13,363 bases of DNA from Kiritimatiellia bacterium (GTDB lineage Bacteria; Verrucomicrobiota; Kiritimatiellia; RFP12; UBA1067): NCBI GenBank assembly GCA_017411125.1, contig JAFPNP010000320.1:1-13363 (forward strand), read 5' to 3'. The notes under the pieces were generated by a model. It did no database searches. It saw only the letters and a program-made list of their open reading frames with translations, and was not told where the DNA came from. The translations under genes and the position numbers were made by a program. Every line of letters starts with the position of its first letter. The stretch's first letter is position 1. Shown here one piece after another: positions 7,501 to 13,363 of the stretch.

Positions 7501-7903
7501 CGACCAGCCCCTTCCCGCCGCACTGAACGACCTAGCGGAACTGTGCCGCAAGCAGAAACGCTTCCAGGAAGCGGAAGTACACGCCCGCGCCGCCACGAAG
7601 GCCGCACCGCAGATGTACGTCGGCTGGGAAACGCTCTGCGCGGCGCTTCTGGACCAAAACAAGAATCTAGCCGAGGCGGAAACCTGCATCCAGAAGGCGA
7701 TAGACCTCTCCAAGGGCGCGGACCGCCGGATGCAGATCACTCTGGCGCGGGTGCAAATCGCGAAAAATGATTTCGCAAAAGCGCGCGCGACGTTGCGAGA
7801 GCTGAGCAAACACGTGGACGAACTGGCCGAATCCGACAGAAACGAATTCGAAAGGCTGGAAGAACTTGCGGACAACAACGGGAAGGCTTCGGGTGGGAAA
7901 TAG
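4502..7903 (+). CDS. Polytopic membrane protein (DUF2723/GT-C-like) with long TPR tail
   Basis: An 1133-residue protein starting at GTG behind a perfect AGGAGG. After a charged 30-residue lead-in, residues about 34-428 hold roughly ten hydrophobic helices (for example 35-54, 83-122, 136-157, 170-183, 191-226, 233-250, 297-315, 329-346, 356-378 and 410-428). LTLSKHLHPGTTSDLY (52-67) followed by LPLHPLW (78-84) resembles DUF2723 GT-C proteins, where the first loop usually reads GDSGE and the second PPGYPLW. The acidic first-loop motif is reduced to TTSD, so glycosyltransfer is uncertain. A soluble domain (430-615) begins with ERTWLVTDGLLDAHL, reminiscent of the region after the helices in that family. 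From about 620 to 1110 come many TPR-type helical pairs, such as FVANNLAVLLQDQGHDADAF and AETYLRAAVESDQPLPAALN. It probably sits in the inner membrane with TPRs exposed. It is coupled to the downstream W-repeat gene by an 11-bp overlap. Confidence 0.8.
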   Translation: MEKNKAVSGKTGGATFTAGNGQERKKFGAPAGGRLWLAALGSSLVALLVYGLTLSKHLHPGTTSDLYVQWMGLDTLSLPLHPLWAAVVTAFGGGSATAVNVLALAFGVLSAGFLCYLTGFFVFQTIGHEDTSKFAGGASLLAGITAAFAFTFSTAAWSAATHLDVRQFDVFLALSLFMLYVPLARFRRLTHVLSAVLGFAAGACLLESPIFIPLLAVCLLALVATAVKNGVKFYIPTLLFLVALAGGFAMTLNSVTGAFLRHPGVAGGAFEGTGDVLWAIANVYKQEMHDWLFRQGGLIVVLLAVLPFIACAFAAPRGLNNERNWSQYAFHLAMTVCCVLATATPLAPESLMRQFGVVPVATTALVAMVCGYLMAYWYLTARAPLPAQDAAEHDASLLPAIKTGRKAAPVAGGIFAALLLLAALVGAFSRDGERGAFADACANEIIDRMGERTWLVTDGLLDAHLRIAAAARNKELNIVCIKERKETEYKAYCKQLADLVVAKKISAGDKTPERLSFILRELGMVEFLKAWFASDPDVAKKVSVFRMPDFWFWAKCRPVPDCLVFNGATDVKKVDGLKAKADFLEFWKKMEPVLHAERNQGSRSIYDLDDLTDRRRLELRRHVGFVANNLAVLLQDQGHDADAFELYELVLNTIDCDNICALFNEYEMARVGKKEAQPHRKRIEQSMKDIVNDESRRYNIKPLSSYYGYVRSPEFFVRSGLSWAKSGETGYALEQIKYAIDLAPGDSPPQSLMNMMASYYAQGRQSQKSREMYDAVLKKDAENHEALIGLWRLALQEGKADKARQYLERAMKAAGDETTKRMDTALMQIMDNKLEEARMSLQKVSDLMPHSLQTWGLLASVMLQQADATTDKGQKRKIIETIEGAVLPKMEGLAESPRDFFVQTTRAFVLLRKGDSPELLKQARTSLEIAWSSRPDVNIGSMVLELDYKLLDRKAAELHAVQILRMDSRHAFANWVMGSIRMDQARLPEAETYLRAAVESDQPLPAALNDLAELCRKQKRFQEAEVHARAATKAAPQMYVGWETLCAALLDQNKNLAEAETCIQKAIDLSKGADRRMQITLARVQIAKNDFAKARATLRELSKHVDELAESDRNEFERLEELADNNGKASGGK

Positions 7904-9191
7904 TCCGGCAACGCGCCTCTGCCGCGCCGCCGCCGCCATCCTGCTGGCCTCGGCGGCAACGGCGTCCGACGTGGACGCAAGGGCGTCGCGCACAGGCGGG
8001 AGGGTGCGGTCGCATTGGCACGTCGGGCCGCTCTTCGAATACCGCAGGGCGGATCCCGGCCCCGCCACCTTCTGGGCGGTTCGCCCGTTCTACTCGCAGG
8101 TGCGTTCCCCGGAAACTGGCGTCGCCGCATATGACGTGCTGTGGCCTCTGGGCACTTGCCACAGCGGCGGCGGCGCATCGTGGTACCGCGCCCTTCTCGC
8201 ATGGGGCGACGCGCGCGGCGACGATCCGTCGTGGAGCTTCACACTGTTTCCGTTATGGTTCTGCGGGCGGGACCGCGCCGGCGACGGATACTGGGGAGCG
8301 TTTCCATTCTACGGAGAACATCCGCATTTCATGTTCATGGACGACTGGCAGTTCGCGCTTTGGCCGGTGTGGCAGACATATACCGTTAAGAACGTGCGAA
8401 GCCGCGGCGTGCTGTGGCCGCTCGTCACGTGGCGCGACGATCCGCGCTCCGGCATCGGCGTATGGCCGCTGTGGGGAACGGCCCGCCGGCGCGAAAGCGA
8501 TCACGGCTACTGTCTCTGGCCGATCGCCACATGGGCCGGATACGACGCGGACCGCGACACGTCCGGTTCTGGATGGTCCTGGATGTTCTGGCCGCTGTAC
8601 GGCCAGATACGCCGCGAACGCGAAGCGCAAGACCTGTTCCTGCCGCCCTTCTTCTCTTACGCGCGCACTGACTCCGCCACGCGCTGGCGCGTGCCGTGGC
8701 CGCTGGTGGAAGTGCTGCGCTCGTCCGCCCGCGACCGCACGAACGTATGGCCGTTCTGGGAATCGGTCCACGGCTATCCTTACGGTTCGGGCAAAGAGCG
8801 CAAGCCAGAGGAACGGACATGGCGGATCGGGTGGCAGCTCGTGGAGAGCATGCGGCTCGAAAGCGACCGCACCGTGGAAGAGCGCTTCAACCTGTTTCCG
8901 TTCTGGACGTGCGAACGCCGCTACGCAAAAGGCGAAGGCGGGACGCTGAAGGAAACCTCCTCGTACACGAGGCTGTGGCCGTTCTGGAGCCGCGAGACGG
9001 CGGCGGGACGCTCCCGCCACAGGGCGCTGGAGCCGATCCCGATACGCCACTCGGAAGGAATCGACCGCAACTGGGCGCCGTTCTGGACGTTCTGGGAAGC
9101 GCGCGACAGGCCCGACGGGCGCACGCGGCATTCCATATTCTGGTCTCTCGTCACGTGGCACACGGGCAAAAAGGACGTGACGAAAAAGTAA
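7893..9191 (+). CDS. Secreted tryptophan-rich W-P-[LF] repeat protein, unknown function
   Basis: A 432-residue protein starting at GTG 7893, with GGAAGG at 7881-7886 and an 11-bp overlap with the preceding stop. The in-frame TTG at 7866 would only add nine residues before the signal peptide. Residues 8-24 (LCRAAAAILLASAATAS) look like a Sec signal peptide. The mature part contains 34 Trp and at least 13 copies of a short motif, [LVF]-[WF]-P-[LFV]-x, with Pro at residues 85, 120, 138, 158, 176, 192, 210, 234, 270, 287, 336, 363 and 396. Spacing is about 16-20 residues in the core and near 36 where a copy is missed. The motif is usually followed by polar or charged turns (for example VTWRDDPRSG and GTARRRESD). 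Short strand-like units joined by turns suggest a beta-rich repeat fold such as a propeller, solenoid or barrel. I cannot name the family or a function. Coupling to the polytopic TPR protein points to an envelope role. Confidence 0.85.
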   Translation: MGNSPATRLCRAAAAILLASAATASDVDARASRTGGRVRSHWHVGPLFEYRRADPGPATFWAVRPFYSQVRSPETGVAAYDVLWPLGTCHSGGGASWYRALLAWGDARGDDPSWSFTLFPLWFCGRDRAGDGYWGAFPFYGEHPHFMFMDDWQFALWPVWQTYTVKNVRSRGVLWPLVTWRDDPRSGIGVWPLWGTARRRESDHGYCLWPIATWAGYDADRDTSGSGWSWMFWPLYGQIRREREAQDLFLPPFFSYARTDSATRWRVPWPLVEVLRSSARDRTNVWPFWESVHGYPYGSGKERKPEERTWRIGWQLVESMRLESDRTVEERFNLFPFWTCERRYAKGEGGTLKETSSYTRLWPFWSRETAAGRSRHRALEPIPIRHSEGIDRNWAPFWTFWEARDRPDGRTRHSIFWSLVTWHTGKKDVTKK

Positions 9192-9221
9192 TGTCATGGC
9201 AAGGTTGTGGCAATGCCTAAC

Positions 9222-9230
9222 TGATACACT
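9222..9230 (+). promoter_or_regulatory. Extended -10 promoter before the secreted protein and two-component genes
   Basis: TGATACACT places TACACT (9225-9230) directly behind TGA, the same extended -10 arrangement as the LysR and aconitase promoters. There is no good -35 at 16-18 bp; TTGTGG at 9205-9210 is only 14 bp away. It would start transcription near 9237, about 40 nt before the ATG. Confidence 0.45.
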
Positions 9231-9252
9231 GGTTGGCGTCTGGAACAACCAG
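9229..9252. promoter_or_regulatory. Inverted repeat across the predicted start site of the signalling operon
   Basis: CTGGTTG (9229-9235) is exactly complementary to CAACCAG (9246-9252), with a 10-bp centre. It begins inside the -10 hexamer and spans the predicted start site, so it is better read as a protein-binding site than as a terminator. No T-run follows. The response regulator encoded downstream is one candidate ligand, but this is a guess. Confidence 0.35.
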
Positions 9253-9275
9253 GACAAAACAGAAAGGACATAAAA

Positions 9276-10127
9276 ATGACAAACAGAAAAATGCTGACAC
9301 TGGGATTGGCCGCCGGAATGGTGGCCCTTGCGGGGACCTGCCTCGTTGCAAACGAGAAGCAGTCCGACGCGGCAAAGGCCAAGCAGCCCGCCGCCGCCGA
9401 AAAGGCGAAGGAACCCGCCACGCGCACGCAGGTGGAGACGTCGGTCACCACCAACGGCAACATGGTGACTGAACGCCGCCGCGAAACGACCACCACGACC
9501 GCCGCGGACGGCTCCGTCGTTTCGACCTGCACGAGCGAAAGCCTCCAGTCCTACCCTGTAGGCGACATGTCGACGGCAGGCGTGGTGGCCGCGCCCGGCG
9601 CGAAGGCTGATCCCGTATCGACCGATGCGTTCCTCGGCCTCAAGTTCGGGGACGTGTTCAAGGCCGACAAGAAAGACATCGTGCGCGACGAAGACGAACC
9701 CTCGCTTGTGCGCGCCAAGTTCAAGCCCGCAAAGCCTCTCGCAGGCTTCGACGACTACTTCGTCTACCTCACGCCCAAGACGCACAAGGTCGCAATGGTG
9801 TGCGCCTGCGCGAAAAAGGCGATCGAGCCGGGCGACGGCAACTGGCGCCGCCACTATCTCGTCGAGGCTCTTGAGAAGCGCTACCGCACGTGGGCGCGCC
9901 GCCTGAGCTGGACGCATCCCTACTATCGCTTCGACGTCGCGCCGGGCCGCCGCGTGACTGCCTGCCTCGCAGGGGCGTCCGACGACTACGAGGCCGTGAT
10001 CACGGCCTGGGACGCGGACGTCACGCGCATCGCGGACGACGAACGCCGCGAGATGGCCGAAGCCGAGCGCAAAGCCGCCGAGGAAAGCCGCGGCAAGAGA
10101 ATGCAGGACGCGCTCAACGCGTTCTGA
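9276..10127 (+). CDS. Secreted protein of unknown function upstream of a two-component system
   Basis: A 283-residue protein starting at ATG 9276, with AAAGGA (9263-9268) 7 nt upstream. Residues 1-25 form a Sec signal peptide (MTNRKMLTLGLAAGMVALAG, then TCLVA), probably cut after LVA. The Cys at 22 has Thr before it, so this is a poor lipobox. Residues 26-95 are low-complexity, rich in Lys, Ala, Thr and Glu (a likely flexible linker). Residues about 116-245 look folded, beginning TDAFLGLKFGDVFKADKKD and including YFVYLTPKTHKVAMVCACAK and WRRHYLVEALEKRY. The C-terminus is a charged helix with repeated ERR/AEAERKAAEE. I do not recognise the family. The stop is 19 bp before the response regulator, with no terminator between, so the three genes are probably one operon and a periplasmic sensing role is possible. 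Confidence 0.85.
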   Translation: MTNRKMLTLGLAAGMVALAGTCLVANEKQSDAAKAKQPAAAEKAKEPATRTQVETSVTTNGNMVTERRRETTTTTAADGSVVSTCTSESLQSYPVGDMSTAGVVAAPGAKADPVSTDAFLGLKFGDVFKADKKDIVRDEDEPSLVRAKFKPAKPLAGFDDYFVYLTPKTHKVAMVCACAKKAIEPGDGNWRRHYLVEALEKRYRTWARRLSWTHPYYRFDVAPGRRVTACLAGASDDYEAVITAWDADVTRIADDERREMAEAERKAAEESRGKRMQDALNAF

Positions 10128-10146
10128 CGCAGGAGACCGCCGCGCC

Positions 10147-10812
10147 ATGCACGTGCTCATCGTCGAAGACGACGCGAAGATCGCGGAGTTCGTCGCCCGG
10201 GGCTTCCGGGAGGCGGGCTTCCGCACGACCCGCGCCGCAGACGGCGAAGACGGCCTGCTGCAGGCGCAGCACGGCTCGTTCGACGCCGCGATCGTGGACA
10301 TAATGCTGCCCAAGATGGACGGACTCGAACTCATACGCCGTCTGCGCTCTTCGGGCAGCAAGCTGCCAGTCGTAGTGCTGAGCGCGCGCAGCAGCGTGGA
10401 TTCCCGCATCGCCGGCCTCGAAGCCGGTGGAGACGACTATGTTTCCAAGCCGTTCTCGATAGCCGAGGTGATAGTGCGCGTGCAGACCGTGCTGCGCCGC
10501 ACCTCGGCGGATCCCGAGACCGTCCTGCGCGCGGGCGATCTCGAAATGGACCTTGTGACGCACAAGGTGACGCGCGCGGGAGAGGCCGTGCGCCTCCAGC
10601 CCCTCGAATACCAGCTTCTTGAGTACCTCATGCGCAACAAGGGGCGCGTCATTTCCAAGACGACGATCCTCGAGCGCGTGTGGGACTGCTCGTTCGATCC
10701 GCACACCAACATCGTCGAAACCCGCGTCTGCCGCCTCCGCGACAAGATCGACAAGGGGCATGACGTAAAGCACATCCGCACTGTCGTCGGTTTCGGCTAT
10801 GTACTTGAGTGA
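10147..10812 (+). CDS. OmpR/CusR-type response regulator
   Basis: A 221-residue two-domain regulator. Residues 1-115 form the receiver: the acidic pocket is at E7-D8-D9 (VEDDAK), the phosphoacceptor is D51 in AAIVDIMLPKMDG, the conserved hydroxyl is S79 in VVVLSAR, and the lysine is K101 in YVSKPF. Residues about 127-221 form an OmpR-type winged helix, with the recognition region in TNIVETRVCRLRDKID and the C-terminal wing RTVVGFGYVLE. The pattern is closest to the CusR/CopR/QseB group, but metal sensing cannot be inferred from that. AGGAG at 10131-10135 is 11 nt before the ATG, a long spacing. The gene overlaps the kinase by 14 bp, so they form a cognate pair. Confidence 0.95.
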   Translation: MHVLIVEDDAKIAEFVARGFREAGFRTTRAADGEDGLLQAQHGSFDAAIVDIMLPKMDGLELIRRLRSSGSKLPVVVLSARSSVDSRIAGLEAGGDDYVSKPFSIAEVIVRVQTVLRRTSADPETVLRAGDLEMDLVTHKVTRAGEAVRLQPLEYQLLEYLMRNKGRVISKTTILERVWDCSFDPHTNIVETRVCRLRDKIDKGHDVKHIRTVVGFGYVLE

Positions 10813-11590
10813 ACACACCCTCGCCTGGGCTGTTGCGTTCAACGCCATCGGCGTCGTGGGCGCGGCCGTCGGGTTCGTCGCGTTCTTCACCGCGTACCGC
10901 TCCATCCGCCGCCGCCACGCGAAGGCCATGCAGGAGCTGCACGACCTCTCCGACGACATCGCGCACGACCTCCGCACCCCGCTTGCGCGGATGCACGCGC
11001 AGGCCGAACTAGCCGCGATGGGCGAAGTGCCCGTCGAGGAACTCGCGGCGGGAGTGGCGGAAGAAACCACCTCGATGCTGGAGCTCATAAACACGATGCT
11101 CGACCTTTCGCAGACGGGCGCGCGCATCGAACGCTCGCCGCGGATGGACGTAGACCTCGTATCCATCGTGCGGCAGATGACGGAGTTCTACGCGTCCGTC
11201 GCGGAAGACAAGCGCGTCGCTTTCATAATCGACCTCCCGGACGGAGAGATCGTCCGCTCCGCGCACAAGGCCAAACTCCAGCAGCTTGTCGGCAACCTGC
11301 TCGACAACGCCGTGAAGTTCACTCCGCCCGGCGGCACCGTGAGCGTGACGCTCGCGAAGGAACCAGACACCGGCCTCGCGCGGCTTGCGGTGTCCGACAC
11401 GGGAATCGGCATCCGCGAAGAAGACCAGCCCAACCTTTTCAAGCGCTTTTGGCGGTCGGACGCAAGCCGGTCTCTGCCCGGGAACGGACTCGGCCTCGCC
11501 GTCGTGAAAGCCATCGTCACGTCGTATGGCGGCAGCGTCACCTGCACGTCGCGCCCCGGCGTCGGCACCACTTTCGTCGTCAAACTTTAG
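10799..11590 (+). CDS. Short histidine kinase lacking a sensor domain and HAMP
   Basis: A 263-residue kinase, against about 450 for a usual CusS/QseC-type partner. There is a single membrane helix (about residues 10-32), then a basic stop (YRSIRRRHAK). The dimerisation/phosphoacceptor helix DLSDDIAHDLRTPLARM follows directly, with H56 as the phosphoacceptor. The catalytic domain is complete: N box LVGNLLDNAVKFT (163-175), G1 VSDTGIGI (198-205), F box FKRFWRSD (214-221) and G2 GNGLGLAVVKAI (228-239). There is no periplasmic loop, second helix or HAMP domain. The ATG at 10799 lies inside the response regulator gene. No SD is visible, so initiation probably depends on coupling. The start could also be TTG 10805. 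Upstream sequence is response-regulator coding, so a missed N-terminus is unlikely. Confidence 0.93.
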   Translation: MYLSEHTLAWAVAFNAIGVVGAAVGFVAFFTAYRSIRRRHAKAMQELHDLSDDIAHDLRTPLARMHAQAELAAMGEVPVEELAAGVAEETTSMLELINTMLDLSQTGARIERSPRMDVDLVSIVRQMTEFYASVAEDKRVAFIIDLPDGEIVRSAHKAKLQQLVGNLLDNAVKFTPPGGTVSVTLAKEPDTGLARLAVSDTGIGIREEDQPNLFKRFWRSDASRSLPGNGLGLAVVKAIVTSYGGSVTCTSRPGVGTTFVVKL

Positions 11591-11599
11591 CCGCGCCCG

Positions 11600-11628
11600 T
11601 TCCGCGACGCGCCGATGTTTGATATAAT
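11600..11628 (+). promoter_or_regulatory. Promoter of the aconitase gene
   Basis: A perfect TATAAT (11623-11628) is preceded by TGA (11620-11622), an extended -10. The -35 position 17 bp upstream reads TTCCGC (11600-11605), matching only part of the consensus. Initiation is expected at about 11634-11636. Confidence 0.7.
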
Positions 11629-11632
11629 ACAT

Positions 11633-11649
11633 CCTGTTTTTCAAACAGG
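11633..11649 (+). other. Perfect 7-bp hairpin at the 5' end of the aconitase mRNA
   Basis: CCTGTTT (11633-11639) and AAACAGG (11643-11649) form a perfect stem around a TTC loop. The predicted transcript begins within a base or two of the stem, so the RNA would start with a hairpin, followed by AAAAGGAAA (Shine-Dalgarno, 11650-11658) and the ATG at 11664. Such 5' hairpins usually protect mRNA from decay. No T-run follows the stem, so it is not a terminator. Confidence 0.5.
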
Positions 11650-11663
11650 AAAAGGAAACAGAC

Positions 11664-13274
11664 ATGAAGAAGGCCCCAGCAGCCGCGTCGCTCAACGTCG
11701 CACGGAAGATCATCGCAGCCCATCTAGTCGAGGGCGATCCCGCCAAGGACGCCGAACTCGGCATCCGCATCGACCAGACCCTCACGCAGGACGCGACCGG
11801 CACAATGGCGTATCTGCAGTTCGAGTCCATGGACGTTCCCCGCGTGCGCAACGAGCTCGCCGTCAGCTACGTGGACCACAACACCGTGCAGATCGGCTTC
11901 GAGAACGCGGACGACCACGACTTTCTCCAGTCCGTCGCCAAGAAGTACGGCATCGTCTACTCGAAATGCGGCAACGGCATCTGCCACCAGCTGCATCTCG
12001 AACGTTTCGGCGCGCCCGGCAAGACGCTCCTCGGCAGCGATTCGCACACGCCGACCGGCGGCGGCATCGGAATGCTCGCCATCGGCGCCGGCGGAATCGA
12101 CATCGCCGTCGCAATGGCGGGCGGGGCGTTCCACATACCAACGCCCAAAGTGCGCGGCGTCAGGCTGACGGGACGCCTTCCAAAGGGATGCAGCGCAAAG
12201 GACATAATCCTGAAGGTGCTGGAAAAGTACGGCACGAAAGGCAACGTCGGCTGGATATTCGAATACTTCGGTCCGGGCGTCAAGACGCTCGACGTGCCGA
12301 GCCGCGCCACCATCGCGAACATGGGCGCGGAACTGGGCGTCACCACGAGCGTGTTCCCGAGCGACGCCGTTACGCGGCAGTTCCTGGCCGCGCAGGGACG
12401 CGCCAAGGACTGGAAAGAACTCGTGACGGACAAGGGCGCGCCGTATGACGACATGTTCGAGCTCGATCTTTCGAAGATCGAGCCACTCATGGCCGCGCCG
12501 CACTCTCCGGGCAACATCGTCACCGTGAAGTCGATGAAGGGCGCGAAGGTCAACCAGATAATGATCGGCTCCTGCACTAACAGCTCCTATCGCGACATCC
12601 GCACCGTCGCGCTCGCGCTGAAGGGAAAACACGTGGCGGAAGATGTCGAAGTCGGAATCGCCTGCGGTTCGCGCCAGGTGGTGCAGATGCTCGCGGACGA
12701 CGGTTCGCTCGCAATCCTCGTAAAGGCCGGATGCCGCATCCTCGAGAACGCGTGCGGATTCTGCATCGGCGCGCACATGAGCCCGCGCACCGGCGCCGTC
12801 TCGCTGCGCACGAACAACCGCAACTTCGAAGGACGCAGCGGCACGAAGTCGGCGCAAGTCTACCTCGTCTCGCCCGAGACCGCCGCCGCGAGCGCCCTCG
12901 CGGGGAAAGTGGAAGACCCGCGCCGGAACCCGGTGCGCGCCGTCACCGCGCCGAAAAAGTTCCCGACGGACGACTCCATGTTCCTCTACCGCGCCACTGC
13001 AGGAAAAGGCGTGCGCGGCACGGAGATCGTGCGCGGGCCGAACATCGCCGCCGTTCCCAAGGGCGAACCGCTTGCGGACGCGCTGAAAGCCGTCTGCGCG
13101 ATCAAGGTAGGCGACAAGATCACGACCGACCACATCATGCCTGCCGGAGCGCGGCTCAAATTCCGCTCCAACATTCCGCTGTACGCGAAGTTCGTGTTCG
13201 AACCGTGCGACCCGACTTTCCACGACCGCTGCCTCGCGAACCGCGAAAAGACAGCACGCTGCCGTCGTCCCTGA
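11664..13274 (+). CDS. Aconitate hydratase (Aquifex-type), C-terminus lost
   Basis: The citrate-isocitrate isomerase of the TCA cycle, a cytoplasmic [4Fe-4S] enzyme. Residues 37-57 carry DQTLTQDATGTMAYLQFES. SDSHTPTGGG (125-134) follows. The cluster ligands are C304 in GSCTNSS and C364 and C367 in ENACGFCIGAHMSP. The swivel-domain entry IKVGDKITTDHIMPAGARLK lies just before residue 510. This arrangement matches the roughly 640-residue aconitase subfamily (TIGR01342 type). The frame follows the family through PTFHDRCLANREK (about 13251), then turns into TARCRRP and stops. The expected GGENYGQGSSREHA motif, which holds catalytic Ser and Arg, and about 100 residues after it are missing. As written the enzyme would be inactive. 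Frameshift, rearrangement or an assembly fault near the sequence end are all possible. Confidence 0.88.
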   Translation: MKKAPAAASLNVARKIIAAHLVEGDPAKDAELGIRIDQTLTQDATGTMAYLQFESMDVPRVRNELAVSYVDHNTVQIGFENADDHDFLQSVAKKYGIVYSKCGNGICHQLHLERFGAPGKTLLGSDSHTPTGGGIGMLAIGAGGIDIAVAMAGGAFHIPTPKVRGVRLTGRLPKGCSAKDIILKVLEKYGTKGNVGWIFEYFGPGVKTLDVPSRATIANMGAELGVTTSVFPSDAVTRQFLAAQGRAKDWKELVTDKGAPYDDMFELDLSKIEPLMAAPHSPGNIVTVKSMKGAKVNQIMIGSCTNSSYRDIRTVALALKGKHVAEDVEVGIACGSRQVVQMLADDGSLAILVKAGCRILENACGFCIGAHMSPRTGAVSLRTNNRNFEGRSGTKSAQVYLVSPETAAASALAGKVEDPRRNPVRAVTAPKKFPTDDSMFLYRATAGKGVRGTEIVRGPNIAAVPKGEPLADALKAVCAIKVGDKITTDHIMPAGARLKFRSNIPLYAKFVFEPCDPTFHDRCLANREKTARCRRP

Positions 13275-13363
13275 CAACGGTGAGCGGGAGCGGGAGCAGG
13301 GTCGCGTCCTCCGCTCCGGCGACAGTCGACGCGAGACCGGCGACAGTCTTTCTGAGCGCGTCG
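13248..13363. other. Post-break sequence with no recognisable aconitase continuation
   Basis: After about 13248 none of the three forward frames continues the aconitase swivel domain well. One shifted frame gives QHAAVV and, near the end, LSERV, which faintly recall the expected AVVAGENYG and KSFERI, but the middle does not fit. On the minus strand an open frame from the window edge to TGA 13156 reads TLLPLPLTVVRDDGSVLSFRG, which looks protein-like and may be the end of another gene. The origin is unresolved. Confidence 0.4.
13316..13348. repeat. 12-bp direct repeat with 21-bp period
   Basis: CCGGCGACAGTC occurs at 13316-13327 and again at 13337-13348. The 21-bp period is a multiple of three, so it may be part of a coding repeat in whatever gene lies beyond the break, rather than a regulatory element. 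Confidence 0.5.

Noticed and set aside
7866..7892. TTG 7866 as start of the W-repeat protein
   Set aside because: GTG 7893 has a well-spaced GGAAGG and places the signal peptide at the N-terminus. The TTG would add nine unneeded residues.
9229..9252. The inverted repeat as a terminator for the W-repeat gene
   Set aside because: The stem is AT/GC mixed with a 10-nt loop and no T-run, and it overlaps a promoter -10 element.
8253..10409. 718-residue minus-strand open frame spanning three genes
   Set aside because: It runs antisense through the W-repeat gene, an intergenic promoter and the next two genes, and resembles no known protein.
11724..13277. 517-residue minus-strand open frame
   Set aside because: It is antisense to aconitase, whose forward frame has all three cluster cysteines and the family motifs.

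Overview
The window is GC-rich, densely coded and mostly transcribed left to right. It looks like a Gram-negative bacterium, because it encodes a Kdo transferase for lipid A, several exported or membrane-anchored proteins and an OmpR-type two-component pair. The mix of an Aquifex-type aconitase, large TPR proteins with degenerate enzymatic front ends, and a secreted protein built from W-P-[LF] repeats suggests the PVC superphylum, most likely Kiritimatiellota/Verrucomicrobiota. That placement is an inference from protein style, not from a marker gene.

Left edge (1-577): the minus strand carries the N-terminal 90 residues of a CRISPR-associated protein of the NE0113 (CARF/ring-nuclease-like) family, running off the window. 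Its translation-initiation region is tandemly duplicated as two exact 26-bp copies, which creates a 9-codon upstream ORF whose stop overlaps the gene's start. Upstream on the same strand is a 41-residue remnant of an MNT-type nucleotidyltransferase. It keeps the FGSxARG motif but stops just before the expected catalytic DxD. A strong extended -10 promoter reads toward this pair, and a second one, divergent, reads into a LysR-family regulator.

Envelope block (578-9191): the LysR gene ends at a hairpin terminator. Next come kdtA/waaA and, overlapping it by 4 bp, a membrane-anchored protein with a spermidine-synthase-like (SAM-motif-less) domain plus TPRs. A second promoter then drives an 1133-residue protein with about ten membrane helices (DUF2723/GT-C-like) and a long TPR tail. 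It overlaps by 11 bp a secreted protein in which 34 of 432 residues are Trp, arranged in W-P repeats about 18 residues apart. The grouping suggests a role in cell envelope or surface glycan biology, but no function is demonstrated for the last three.

Signalling block (9192-11590): a small secreted protein of unknown function is followed 19 bp later by an OmpR/CusR-type response regulator. An overlapping, very short histidine kinase follows, with one membrane helix, no periplasmic sensor and no HAMP domain. The secreted protein could supply the missing sensing part (inference).

Right edge (11591-13363): a TATAAT promoter and a 5' hairpin precede an aconitase gene. Its reading frame is clean for about 525 residues and then loses similarity near 13248, before the C-terminal swivel-domain active-site motif. 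The cause (frameshift, rearrangement or assembly join) cannot be settled here.

Five of the six promoters I can identify carry a TGn extension directly before the -10 hexamer, which looks like a real preference of this genome. No rRNA, tRNA, CRISPR array, transposase or integrase was seen.
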